Shown here: positions 49,000 through 59,900 of the stretch, in pieces | How positions within the stretch are numbered: the stretch's first letter is position 1 | How the letters are laid out: every line of letters begins with the position of its first letter | Source: Macrostomum hystrix | Taxonomy: Eukaryota > Platyhelminthes > Macrostomidae | Reading direction: 5' to 3' | NCBI GenBank assembly: GCA_950097015.1 | Contig: CATNEN010000038.1 | Location: forward strand, 1,736,001-1,800,000 | Length of the DNA stretch: 64,000 nucleotides | Translations under genes and position numbers: made by a program | The notes under the pieces: model-generated | Database searches by the model: none | The model's input: the letters and a program-made list of their open reading frames with translations, nothing else | What the model was told of the DNA's origin: nothing

Positions 49000-49535
49000 C
49001 ATATTTATATAACTTTGGCTGATCTGTTTTTACCAACATTAAACTGACATTAAAATGTACATACACTGGAGTGGGGTGGCTGCTAGCTGGATGAGATTTT
49101 TAATTGGGGTGTGTGACAGGGAATTCCCAAACCCACCCTGAGTGGACAATTAGTCATGCTGATGACTCATCTCTCAAAAAACCTCTACATTTAGGCCTCA
49201 TATGAAATACATTGATGACATAAACTTTTCCTGATGCTAACTAAAAATATACATACATGAATGCATATCAAAATGCATTGCCTACATAAGCTTTTTTCAA
49301 CACTAACTATTATATGCATGCATGCATCTAAATCAAAATGCACTGCCAATGTAAACTGTTCCTGATGCTAACTATTATATGCATCAATACATTTGTGAAT
49401 TCCCTGTCATACACCCCAATTAGAATCTTGTCCTGCTAGCAGCCACCCCACTCTAGTGTAGGCCTATGTACATTTTAATGTCTGTTTAACATCAGTAAAA
49501 ATTGATCAGCCAAAGTAATATATATTCAATCATCA
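49000..49535. mobile_element. Foldback / MITE-like element with ~125-bp inverted repeats
   Basis: The left arm (~49000-49128) reads CTTTGGCTGATC ... ACATTAAAATGTACAT ... GAGTGGGGTGGCTGCTAGC ... AATTGGGGTGTGTGACAGGG. The right arm (~49388-49530) is its reverse complement with moderate divergence. The loop holds about three ~65-bp direct repeats containing ATATGCAT and TCAAAATGCA. No coding capacity. Target duplication not identified. Confidence 0.65.
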
Positions 49536-51261
49536 ATATTATCAATCTAATCAAAAATTGTCTTCATGACATGTGATCTCATGGATACTACACACCCAAG
49601 CCCAAAATGGTCAAGATCAATGACAGTGTTGATAATAAGACAACAGAGTCTAAAAAGTAGATAATTGAAATAAGTAATTACCAAATAAGTAATTACCAAT
49701 GAAATAAGTAATTACTAATAAACTAAGCTACATGTATTTCTACCATGCTTACATAAAAATGATAATTATGGTTAAAGTGTAAAAACTGAAGGTTACAATT
49801 TAAAATAAGAACAATTACCATTTTGTTTCATTTTTTTCCTAAGGGCCTACCAATTTTTTTCACTAAATAATCAGTAATGATTGTTATTGCCATCACTGTT
49901 TTTTAATGTGCCCAACACATTCAGCAAATAAAAAAATTCTAAATGGTGCTAAAAAGGATTGCTAGGCCCTTAGTATTGAAATAAGTGCATAAATCAAGTA
50001 GGCCTACCACTAAGCTATAATAATACCACTAGAAATAAATACTTTTCTTTGTAAGTCCATCTAAACTAAGTCCATAAGTCCATAAACTCTGCTAAACACA
50101 ATTGTCAAAATAAGTGCACAGAATCAAGCTGATATCTAACTTGTCATCCAAATATCAAAATTTAGAATATGACAACTTCAGCCATAACAATAGCTGCTAC
50201 ATCATTAATTTGTCACAATATGTTGGCAAAGTACCTATATACCAGCCCAACAGCCAACACAAACACTTAGCCTAACACTAACAACAGTCAGTAACACATG
50301 TGAAAACACGGGTTAATCTATATTTTTTCAACTTTACAACCAATTTTCTACCTATCACTTCTTTTACAATATTAATAGGCCTAGGCCCCTACTCATTACA
50401 ATAGTAAATCAAAAGTATTAGACAAAGACTAATGCATAAATAATATAAACTAGGGCCTAATACACAATTCTAATTAAGGATAGTTGAATCGTTGATTAGT
50501 TGTAAGTAAAACCCAAAAGAATTTCTGGCACAAGAATAGAGTAGGCCTAGCCCAAAGTACAAAATATGCAAAATACAATCGAGTCACACCCAGTCAACCT
50601 GGTACGTATATTATCAATATGCAAGCTAGTCACTTTATATGCATAACATATAAGTAAAAACCAGTGTGCACGCTTACTGAATTACTAAAAAGTTGCGAAT
50701 TTCTTCATTTCATAATTTTTTAGTTAAAAAAAACAAAATCAACGACGTCTAATTAGCAAGCTGCGGTGAAATCTACTTTTGAAGTGATTACATGTTGTAT
50801 GAAGCAAATACTTTTATATGCTTATTTATGTTACTTCGAAGCTAATAAATAAGATATGAAAGTCTATATTTCAAGTGTGTCGTTTTCCTCGAAGTAATTT
50901 TATAAAAGATGGCAGTTGCAGCTAAGTCAAATGCTTTTTAGTCATATATATTTATTCCGATATAATTTAGCACAAGCGTTTTCTTATAGCTACTCAGTCA
51001 TTCTATGAATTTCACTGGCAGATTAATCACAAGTCTTAGCTTTTTAGTAAGATGCATTTAATTTTGTATTCTTAATTAATTAATGCTTTTGTTATATAGA
51101 AGCAATTCTTACTTTTTCTTTATAAATATTCTTCGTAAATATGATGACACAATAGTAATAATACAATGCTATTTATGCTTAAATAATATACACTTTAATT
51201 GATTTGATGGTTGTTAGAAATATTTCTTTTCGACAAATTTTGATATATGAAGGACATAATG

Positions 51262-51273
51262 TCTTCTTTTCAG
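51262..51273 (+). promoter_or_regulatory. 3' splice site 14 nt upstream of the MFS start codon
   Basis: The pyrimidine-rich TCTTCTTTTCAG precedes AGCAAAAGATACCATGG. It could join a 5' UTR exon or accept a spliced leader; sequence alone cannot tell which. Confidence 0.5.
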
Positions 51274-51286
51274 AGCAAAAGATACC

Positions 51287-53627
51287 ATGGCTTTAAAGGG
51301 TATTCTCGCTGTCATCGGTGGCTTTATCATCCACTTCACCTTGGGTACTGTCTACACATTTGGCAACATGAATCCATACTTAACTTCTTATATGAAGTTC
51401 TATTCAAGCAGTCCCGATATAACCTATTCCCAGTCTACGTGGATTTTTTCACTCTCTCTTGCTGGCCAAGGCCTAGCCATTTCACTTGGTGGCCTGCTTG
51501 AAAGAAGATTTGGGGCAAGGTTCACTGCACTCTTCGGTGGATGGTTTATGAGGTGAGCAAAGTATTTTATTGATAACTTTGATGCAGCCAATTTTAGATA
51601 TTTCAATGATTTAGAATATCTGCATCCATAAAATATTATTTTATATAGAACTAAAAATAGTTTGGATGATGAAATTTGTTGGGGTGTCTTACCGAAGATT
51701 GTCAGTGGTCGATAGAAAGCTAAATAACTGCGGATGGATGTTTTGCATTTGAACGATTGTTTAGAATATTCCAATTGTGACTTTTTCAATGCAGTCTCGG
51801 AGTCCTTCTCACCAACGTAACAGTGAAGTCCTACTTTGCTCTGATTAGCATCACCTATGGCGTTATGTTCGGCGTTGGCACTGGCGTCGCTTATGGCGTA
51901 GCTATTGCGGCTGCGATGAAGGTGAGAGACTGCTCAGCAAGCTCCATTGTACACCAACATTATGATTTGTAAGGGCTGTATGGTTCTGCTTAAAGTGTGA
52001 TCTGCACTCATCAAACACAGAATAATTTCCCACCAACACCGACAACAACTGATTCACGCACGCAGTGGTTTCCGAATCGCAAAGGCCTGGTTGGCGGCAT
52101 TGTGGCTTCTGGTTTCGGCGGCGGCAGCCTAGTTTTCAACCAGCTGCAGACAATGTACGTCAATCCGGACAATGACAAGGCCAATTACACACTGGATGGA
52201 GATAAGTGAGCTACTCGGTGATGTCTGAGCTTCTTGGCCTGGTTGACGAAAATCAATCTGAAGCATCTCTCATCGCATCCCAAATTGCAGGTACTTTGAT
52301 CAGCCCGAGATTTTGCAGCGTGTCCCCAGCTGCTTCCTCATTCTAGGTTTTACGTACGCCGCGATGCAGCTGATTGGCTCTATGCTTCTCTTCCCAGTGA
52401 CTCACGGGCAGCAGCAGCACATGTCATCGGACGAGGAAACTAACGATGCTCATCTACCTCTGCTCAGTGAAGCTGAGGCTCAGCGTCAGCTGCAGCAGGT
52501 CCAGATCTGTCCGCGTGAACTGTTGACCACTCCGCAGTTCTGGATTCTCTGGCTCACATTCCTAGTCAACACTCAGTCGGTTGTGTACATCTCGACGCAA
52601 TACAAATCCTACGGCCTCTATAAACAGTTTGACGATCACTTTTTAGCAATCGCCGGCTCTGTGTCGTCAATATTCAATGCTGGCACGCGAGTTGTGTGGG
52701 GCTTGGGCCACGATCTGCTTGGCTACTGGCCGCCAATGATGCTGCTGTGTGCTGGTGCGGCCCTCTTATCCGGCACTTTCTATCTGAGCTCCTCGGCAGC
52801 ATTCTATTTCATCTACGTCTGCTTGATGTTCGCCTTCAATGCCGGCAATTTCGCATTGTTTCCAGCGGCCTGCGCCAAACTATTCGGCTCCAAGTATTTC
52901 AGCGTCAATTACGGCCTCATCTTCACCGGCAATGTGAGTTAGGCTTGATTTCTAGCTGATGACAGGAAAACGATCACATTGATCGAGGATCGAGTGATAG
53001 GAATTCATCAAAACGAATTCCCCGTAAACTTCCATATTTTCCCCGACCAATCAGTTAGCTCTATCAGTCTCACATAATTTTAAAAGTACAGCTTCAACTC
53101 GAAGTAAACATCACTGAAACGTAGATGACAGAATCCGTATTACCCTGTCATTCTGGCGACACAAGGGTCACCAAGAGAAAAAAACCTATGTTGTTTCTTA
53201 ATTTATAGTGCAAAAAGTCGACAAAAATAATTCTATAGTTTTTATGTTCGTTAAAATCAGGCCATGTCGGCTATCATCGGAGCAGTCCTGACTGCGGCCA
53301 TCAAGGAGAAATTCGGCTGGTTGGCGCTGTTCATCACCGGAGCCGTGTTCTCAGTCTCGGGTTCGTTTGCACGACTGCATGCTGACTGTGGAGAGTAGGG
53401 ATTTAGGACGTTGTAGAGTTCGAATCTTAGCCTGGAGTCCATCAGCAAGACTCTTAACTTACTTTCCATTGAAATGGATTTCATTGTGGCGACCCTATTG
53501 CCAATTCTTAAGAATGAACAGCTCTTGGTTTGTGTTCATAATTTCAGGCGGTATTCTAACAATAGTCTTTCTGGTTGTCAGCCGCACGAGGCGCTTTCAA
53601 TTGGACGCATACACGAGACTAGACTGA
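51287..53627 (+). CDS. MFS transporter, oxalate/formate-antiporter-like, six exons
   Basis: Twelve-pass major-facilitator protein of 451 residues, probably moving a small organic anion; substrate unknown. Exons: 51287-51552, 51795-51921, 52066-52205, 52291-52933, 53261-53360, 53548-53627, phases consistent. The N-terminal half has GGFIIHFTLGTVYTFGNMNPYL, LAGQGLAISLGGLLERRFGARF, GVGTGVAYGVAIAAAMK and WFPNRKGLVGGIVASGFGGG, typical of the OFA/monocarboxylate-like branch. A hydrophilic central loop (~residues 225-262) links to the C-terminal half beginning LLTTPQFWILWLTFLVNTQS. The donor after 53360 is GTTCG. AATAAA at 53801-53806 lies ~175 nt after the stop. Confidence 0.88.
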
Positions 53628-54099
53628 CGAGGCCTTGACAATCGCACGCCTTTCATGTTCCTTGATTGATCGATGACACTTTGATATATTTTTGTCATGC
53701 CATGAAAGTTCCGATGTACGCTCGTACGGATTACTCTCTGCTTATGCTATATATAGATGCGATTATCACAATCCTTTATCACAATTTGAAAATATAGCCA
53801 AATAAATTCACCAATAAGTCTTCTTATAACCTGTGCCTTTTTAAATTACTCGTGCATCTTAAATTGCCTTACATGACTTTTGTGTCCAAATTTTTATGCG
53901 AAGTATGAGCGTAGTTTTTAAGAAGCACAAAAATAATTTTTTTAAATCAGATTTTTTTCTTTTGCTTGTTTCTACAATCGATAAGGTATTGTGTTAATTA
54001 CAATCTTGATTCATGCCCGCTATGATAAACATTCGGCTCATTTGTTTCTGAGTTAATGCCTCGTTCTCGTAATTAGTAGGTGTTTTAAAACGGCAATAA
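53628..54099. other. Transporter 3' UTR and intergenic DNA
   Basis: Contains AATAAA at 53801-53806; otherwise AT-rich with nothing recognised. Confidence 0.55.
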
Positions 54100-54366
54100 A
54101 ATAATAATAATAATTGCAGGAGGGCTGCGGGCAATGGCACATCATTTGGGGACACTAGACCTGCAGCCAGCGAGGAGGCAATCCTGCCCATGTCGCTGAG
54201 CGCACACGCACACAGATACCGTACGCAGGCACACTCACACGTGTTTACATCTGCAGTTTGACTCTCATCGTCAGGCATGAATTGCATAAAGGGCGTGAAA
54301 TGAATATGGCCCAGGGACCTTCGTGCGAGTGGCAAACACGAAAACCGCTCTGCTGCCACTCACCGC
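54100..54366 (-). mobile_element. SINE-A copy downstream of the DEG/ENaC gene
   Basis: ATA/TAA tail at ~54100-54115. The head ends in AAACCGCTCTGCTGCCACTC at ~54345-54363. The middle is shortened. Confidence 0.7.
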
Positions 54367-54538
54367 CTTTCAAACAGTAAGCGGGGCTTCAAATAGGTGA
54401 AGTGCGGCGGATGATTGAACACTATGGGGTGGTGGAACATAAAGTAGGTGTAAGTCCAAAGCTTAAAAACCTGCATATTAATTATGACGACACAAGAATA
54501 GACAGTATTCGCTCTCGTAGTTCGATCATGAACTTGAC

Positions 54539-56290
54539 TCAATCAGCAGGTGAAGCCGAAGAACCACCTGAACTGACACTCCGGCAGGCTGAGGCCAGCA
54601 CCCTCTGCAGCATTTCCAGCAGCTCCAGCACAGTGAGCAGAGAGCAGCCCAGGTACAGGCCGAGAGAGCCGCCGAGATCTGCAACGAACTGCTTCAAACT
54701 GTAGTCCAGACTGAAAGTCACAACTGTGCTCAAAGAAGACTCAGCTTTAATGGTGACTGTGAGCAGGGCTCGTTTAAAATAGTCGCGCACGCTGCTCTCA
54801 AACTGTACAATATCGGTCGTGGGCAGCAGGTTCATGGCTTGCATGCCGGCAGCGATCGACCTGTAGTCGGAGAGGTTCTTGCCTTTCATGGCGAATGGCA
54901 GCAAGTTGGAAAGGGTGCGCACAAGGCTGGCGTCATTGGGCCAGATACCAGACGATGACGTCACTTTGTACTTTCTCTGCCGGCAGAGCAGCTTGCGGCT
55001 GCACAGCCGTCTCCAGCGGCTCTGAATGGGGGCGCGGCTCGCAGCCAGGTAAGCCAGCATATTCCGCTGCCAAGGCTCTGCGCTGCCGTTAATCGCTACG
55101 GCGCTCAGGTTCAGGCAGAGCGGCAAACTGCCGAGGCTCCACGGCAGCGGCTGGGGTGTCGGGATGCAGTTGTAGCGCTGCAGAGCGTCCCTGGCCATCT
55201 CGCTGTAGTAGCAGAATGCCTCACTGTAGTTAAAGGCTAGCGGCCCGCCTGAGTACGGGTCGTAGAAAAGCACAGCCTCGCTGAGCTCATCAATGCACTC
55301 GCCAGAAAAGTCAGCCGGCAGGAACTGCGAGTCGCTCATGCTAATTGACACATCGAAGGATTGGCCAGGACCGAGGCTAACCACATGGCTGGTCAGCTGA
55401 GACGGATACTGACCTCTCGGAAGCAGGTAGAGCAACATACCGCTGCCCCTGTCGAACTCCGTGGGATCCTTCAAATCCCAGTCGTATGGAAAAATCCTCT
55501 GCTGGCCAGATGACATTGTGGGCAATTTGTCTTTGGAGTAAAGCCGGAGAAAATCGATCAAGCTATAATAAGGATCCAGCCAGATGTCGAATCGGAGCCT
55601 GTTGTTGATGTTTCGCATTCGACTCCGCTCCGACTCGGTTAGCGCCACCCTGAAGCACTTTAAGTGCTCCGGGTGGTACAGTGTTTCAATGCTCACAGGC
55701 GACGCCAAGGAAAGCTGTGTGCCAGCACTGAAGATGCCATAATTCCTGTAGAATGTTTGACCCATCCTCTGGCCAATGAGATCTGCCAGCAGTCGATACG
55801 GCATGGACTGAAGCACAGCCAGCGGCTGGAGAGTCTTGAGCTCGCCGAAGTTGGCAGCCGTCGTCCAGTTGCCATCCGACAGCGCCTCAAGGAATAACTG
55901 CTGACCGGCGGCTACAGAAGCCCTCACTAGCTTGACCTCCGACCTATGCAACAGACTGGTGAACGAGCCGGCTGCTTCAAGGGTGTTGCAAAAGTACAAA
56001 TCGGGAAACTCGAATTCAACACCGTCGGCTTCGAGTTTGGACGCAACGCCTGGATTCCGCAGCCGATGAATGTAAGTCCCGGCGGTGCTGACCGTGAGCG
56101 CGAGGAAGCCGACGAAGCAGAGAAGCCACATCAGGCGAAGCTTCACATCACGGTGAGAAGAGGCCACGCGGCACACGGCATGGGCGGTGCTCTCAGACAC
56201 TGCGGCGCCGATTATCTGCGAAATGGCGGCTGAACTGTTCGAATCCGGCAATTCATTCATGACGGCACAGGAGGCTCGGCTTGACTTCAT
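54539..56290 (-). CDS. DEG/ENaC family cation channel, intronless
   Basis: Two-pass amiloride-sensitive-type sodium channel subunit, 583 residues in one exon. The N-terminal gating motif region reads STAHAVCRV, so the usual His-Gly is His-Ala. TM1 is LRLMWLLCFVGFLALTV (~residues 52-68), followed by FEFPDLYFCNT, the equivalent of the post-TM1 FPAVTICN. The extracellular domain has multiple Cys and Asn-glycosylation sites. The C-terminal end has FVADLGGSLGLYLGCSLLTV with the GxS selectivity filter as GCS, then ELLEML. Ligand is unknown; a FaNaC/ASIC-like peptide- or acid-gated role cannot be told apart here. The lack of introns among intron-rich neighbours may reflect retroposition. Confidence 0.9.
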   Translation of the reverse strand: MKSSRASCAVMNELPDSNSSAAISQIIGAAVSESTAHAVCRVASSHRDVKLRLMWLLCFVGFLALTVSTAGTYIHRLRNPGVASKLEADGVEFEFPDLYFCNTLEAAGSFTSLLHRSEVKLVRASVAAGQQLFLEALSDGNWTTAANFGELKTLQPLAVLQSMPYRLLADLIGQRMGQTFYRNYGIFSAGTQLSLASPVSIETLYHPEHLKCFRVALTESERSRMRNINNRLRFDIWLDPYYSLIDFLRLYSKDKLPTMSSGQQRIFPYDWDLKDPTEFDRGSGMLLYLLPRGQYPSQLTSHVVSLGPGQSFDVSISMSDSQFLPADFSGECIDELSEAVLFYDPYSGGPLAFNYSEAFCYYSEMARDALQRYNCIPTPQPLPWSLGSLPLCLNLSAVAINGSAEPWQRNMLAYLAASRAPIQSRWRRLCSRKLLCRQRKYKVTSSSGIWPNDASLVRTLSNLLPFAMKGKNLSDYRSIAAGMQAMNLLPTTDIVQFESSVRDYFKRALLTVTIKAESSLSTVVTFSLDYSLKQFVADLGGSLGLYLGCSLLTVLELLEMLQRVLASACRSVSSGGSSASPAD

Positions 56291-56322
56291 CGTTTCTCAT
56301 TTCTCAAGGCGCGCCAAAAAGG

Positions 56323-56332
56323 TATATATATA
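56323..56332 (-). promoter_or_regulatory. TATA box of the DEG/ENaC gene
   Basis: TATATATATA on the minus strand, only ~33 nt upstream of the first ATG (56290). Initiation ~30 nt downstream would leave almost no 5' UTR. Either the leader is very short or the in-frame Met11 (VMNELPD) is used. Confidence 0.45.
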
Positions 56333-56951
56333 GGCTTCACAAATCACTCGGAAATGCTTCGCCCTTGGCCTTGATTGGTTGATTGGCGGAGACAAGGCCA
56401 GAACACAGAGTGGCAGGTGGGCACATGGCCTCCAGCAATATAACTGAAGGCAGACGCCGCAACAAATGTCGACAGATAATTCTAAACACCACCAAATTAT
56501 TTAGTCCACACACGATCGAAGAGACTCCAAAATTAGCAAAAGCTGGCACAAAATGTGGGTTGGCAACGCTGCGTTCACTTTGATAGAGCAATTCAAAGAC
56601 GCTGCAGCCGCAAAGGCCTTTATTCTATCTGTGCTGCTCTGACGGCAAAGCAAAATTACCCACCGTCAGTTTTTATTGAGAATTGCTAATTAGGCAGACA
56701 TTGTTTGAAGTAGATAATAAGATACAAAAACTAATGCTGATGTCTTAGACATTTACTATTCAACCACTATGAACAATGCAGACAAAAATGCGCACTATTT
56801 AATGAGTCAATTATTAGACATCATACAAGACACAATTGTTAAAACGTTATTTCGTTAGTAGAAAACATTAAAGCTGAATATTTTGAGTGCACTTTCCTAA
56901 AAAATAATGCTAATTTGCGCACAAGCTACTGTCAAGCCGGGATTCAGTAGC
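56333..56951. other. Intergenic between DEG/ENaC and PCF11
   Basis: No gene. TTTATT near 56617 and 56671 are AATAAA on the minus strand and could end the PCF11 transcript. Confidence 0.5.
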
Positions 56952-59900
56952 TTACTGCAGTCCGACAGCTTCCTTTAAAATGGACAACAAAGTGGCAGCT
57001 GCCGAGGTTGACGAATTAGAGCTACTGGCAGCCACTCGAGCCTCCGACGATTCGGCATTAGCGTCGTCAGTGGCCGACTTGGCGGCGTCCTCGGCGCACA
57101 CCGGATGATAGATGCCGCCGGCCAGTTCAACGCAGTCCTGTAGCAGCCAGTCTTCGGTGTCGTCGTCCCATCTCGTGTCGAACTGCTCGTAGCAGACGCC
57201 GCAGACGTTTAACTCCGGCTTGGAACGAGCGGATACTCGACAAACTGCAGCGGCAGAGGCCGATGCTGCTGCTGCCGCCGCTGCGGCGTCGCCAGACATC
57301 ATGGCATCTGGTTCCACTGACGTTGACGCAATCCCAGACGAAGATCCCATCATGATCATCATCAGGGCGTCCATAGAGCTCGCAGTTCCGGCAACGCTGG
57401 CGGGGTTATTGAACATCGAGGCGCTAGGCGCTGAGGCTGAGTCCATCTCGTAGTCGAGAACAGCTCCAGAGAACTCATCGACGGGCTTCACCAGCTGGCT
57501 CCAGTGCGGATACCAGGCGCGGCACTTGGCGGGCGGATTGATCCGCTGCCAAACCCGACGTCGATAATGCTCGTCCATGTGGCGCCGGAACGAGGCAGAC
57601 TGGGGGCCGCGCGTGAAGCGCAGGGTGCACTGCGGGCACTGGAAGCCGCCCACCAGGCGGTACACAACCGACGGCAGCCGCTGCTCGAGCTTCTCCTCGA
57701 CTAAGTCGGTCAGGTCCAACGGCAGTTCAACATCCGAGTCGTAGTCGACTGCGCCAGACGCTGGAGCTGTCGCTGACTCCGCTTTGATGCGGTTCAGATC
57801 AGCGGATAAGGCTGCGCTGTCTGCCAAGCTGTTGTCCGAGTCACTGCGTGAGTTCGTTTGACAAACGGTTGGATTTGGAGTAGGCAACTTATGAGCACTC
57901 AGCTACTTAGTGAATAAGATACTGTACACTAAAGCCACCAAGTGAATGGGAGACTGCAGCTGAAAACAGTTGATAGAAGGCAATAAAATGCTTCCAACCT
58001 GTCCCCATCGCTGTCAGCTGTTAAACCGGCAGTTCGTCGACTCCGCTTAGCTGACGTGGCATCGCCGATGGCAGTTCGCCGCTTGTCGCCGGCAGCAGAT
58101 TCGACCAAAGCCGCGGCTGTCTGCCTGTTAGCACTGGAGACTATCCCAGCCCTGACCAGGCTGTTGAGCATTTTCAACACGTCAGGAGGCTGAGAGGATC
58201 GAGATTGCGGACCAGCCTGCTGCTGCTGATGCTGCTGCTGAAACGGCGGCAGCTGCGGCATGGGAGGCGGCGGCGGCAGTCTGCCTAGAAACGGAGCGTT
58301 GGAACTGTAATAGGACGACCGGCCTTGGCCTCCGCTGGGGTCGGCGGAGCGCAGCGGATTCAGGGGTGGCTTGTGCAGCTGGCTGACGCCGCCAAATGCG
58401 CTATTGTTGGCCCACTGCAGCCACTGGCCGGGAATGGGCGGCCCAACCTCCAGGGCCGGCGTCACTGGCAGGCCGCCCGGCAACAGCACCGCCTGCAGGC
58501 GCACCTGAGTTATTGAAGAGGACAGAATCACTGGATCAGAACAAAATTAATTTATTGCTTACACCTGCTTAAATCGGGCCAGATGTGCAGCCGACAGCAC
58601 AGAAGCCGCGCGTGAGAGGCCTCAATTCGGAGTTAAGTGTTTTGCTAAAAGACAAAATGTTCTAAGGGAATCAGGAATCGAACCGCCGACCTTCAGAATC
58701 GGACGCTCTAACCACTAGGCTAAAACCCCCTAGAAATAATCCCATTTCCCAATAAGCCTAGTTATCAATTCGAAAAGCTCCAAGATCAAGGAAAACTTAC
58801 TACAAACTTAAAAGACCACCAGGCTGATAATAAAACTTCCCACATACTTAGACTTACACTACAAAGCTTCCCAGGTCCTCAGACTCACTTGAAAAACTTA
58901 CCGGAAGCTCCCAGATCCCCAGAGGCAGGTTCGCAATCCCAGATCCCATATTAAATCTTCCCAGATGCCGAACTTACCTGGTAAACGGTGCGGAAGAAGC
59001 CGGCTCGGATTGGCACCAGCTTGGGCTCATTGAATGGCACATTGAAAGGCTTGCCGTGAATGACCAGCTCGTGTCCAGGTCCGCCCAGGCACACAACAAA
59101 CGGTCGCCGACCGAACTGCACTTTTGTGAATTCTCCCAGTCGCAGTCGAACGGGATCCGGGCCGCCCTCCCACTCGAGGAAGACGGCTGCGCCAGCTGGG
59201 AAGCGGAATCGAACAACGCGAGACTCGCCTTTCTCAACAATGAGCGGCTGAATTCGGTCAAGGGCGAGGCGCTTGATTTCTCCGTTCACCTGAAACAGAT
59301 TGGCCGAGTTCTTTGCGACAGTAATAAGCCTGGAAATGAGACCATAATCTGAGCATCTTTAAGGGATAATCTAAGGATATGTGACGGTTGTGCAAGGATC
59401 TGTGAGGGATGTCTGGGGATCTGTGTGGAATATGTGAGGGATGTCTGGAGATCTGTGAGGAATGTGTGAGGATCTCTGAGGGATGCGTGAGGATCTGTGA
59501 GAGATATGTGAGGGATGTGCGAGGATTTGTGAGGGATGTCTGGAGATCTGTGAGGGATTTGTGAGGGATGTCTGGAGATCTGAGGGATGTGTGTGGATCT
59601 GTGTGGAATGTGTGAGGATGTGTCGGATGCCTGGGGATCTGTGAGGAATGTGCGATGATCTGTGAGGGATGTGTGAGGATTTGTTAGGGATGTCTGGAGA
59701 TCTGTGAGGGATTTGTGAGGGATGTCTGGAGATCTGAGGGATGTGTGTGGATCTGTGTGGAATGTGTGAGGATGTGTCGGATGCCTGGGGATCTGTGAGG
59801 AATGTGCGATGATCTGTGAGGGATGTGTGAGAATCTGTGTGGGATGCCTGAGGATCTGTGAGGGATGTGTGAGGATCTGTGTGGGATGTCTGGGGATTTG

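Larger units (their letters stand above)
48580..51286. other. AT-rich region between NSD and the MFS transporter
   Basis: No ORF of note. It should contain the NSD 5' exon(s) and a promoter region, which I could not identify. It holds (TTTA)n at ~48890-48925, the foldback element 49000-49535, and repeated AGGCCTA words between 49.2 and 50.6 kb. Confidence 0.5.

Noticed and set aside
53361-53547. Coding continuation of the MFS exon into SFARLHADCGE
   Set aside because: That frame stops quickly; splicing from 53360 to 53548 restores a proper TM12 and C-terminus. The interval contains a decayed box-B-like word.
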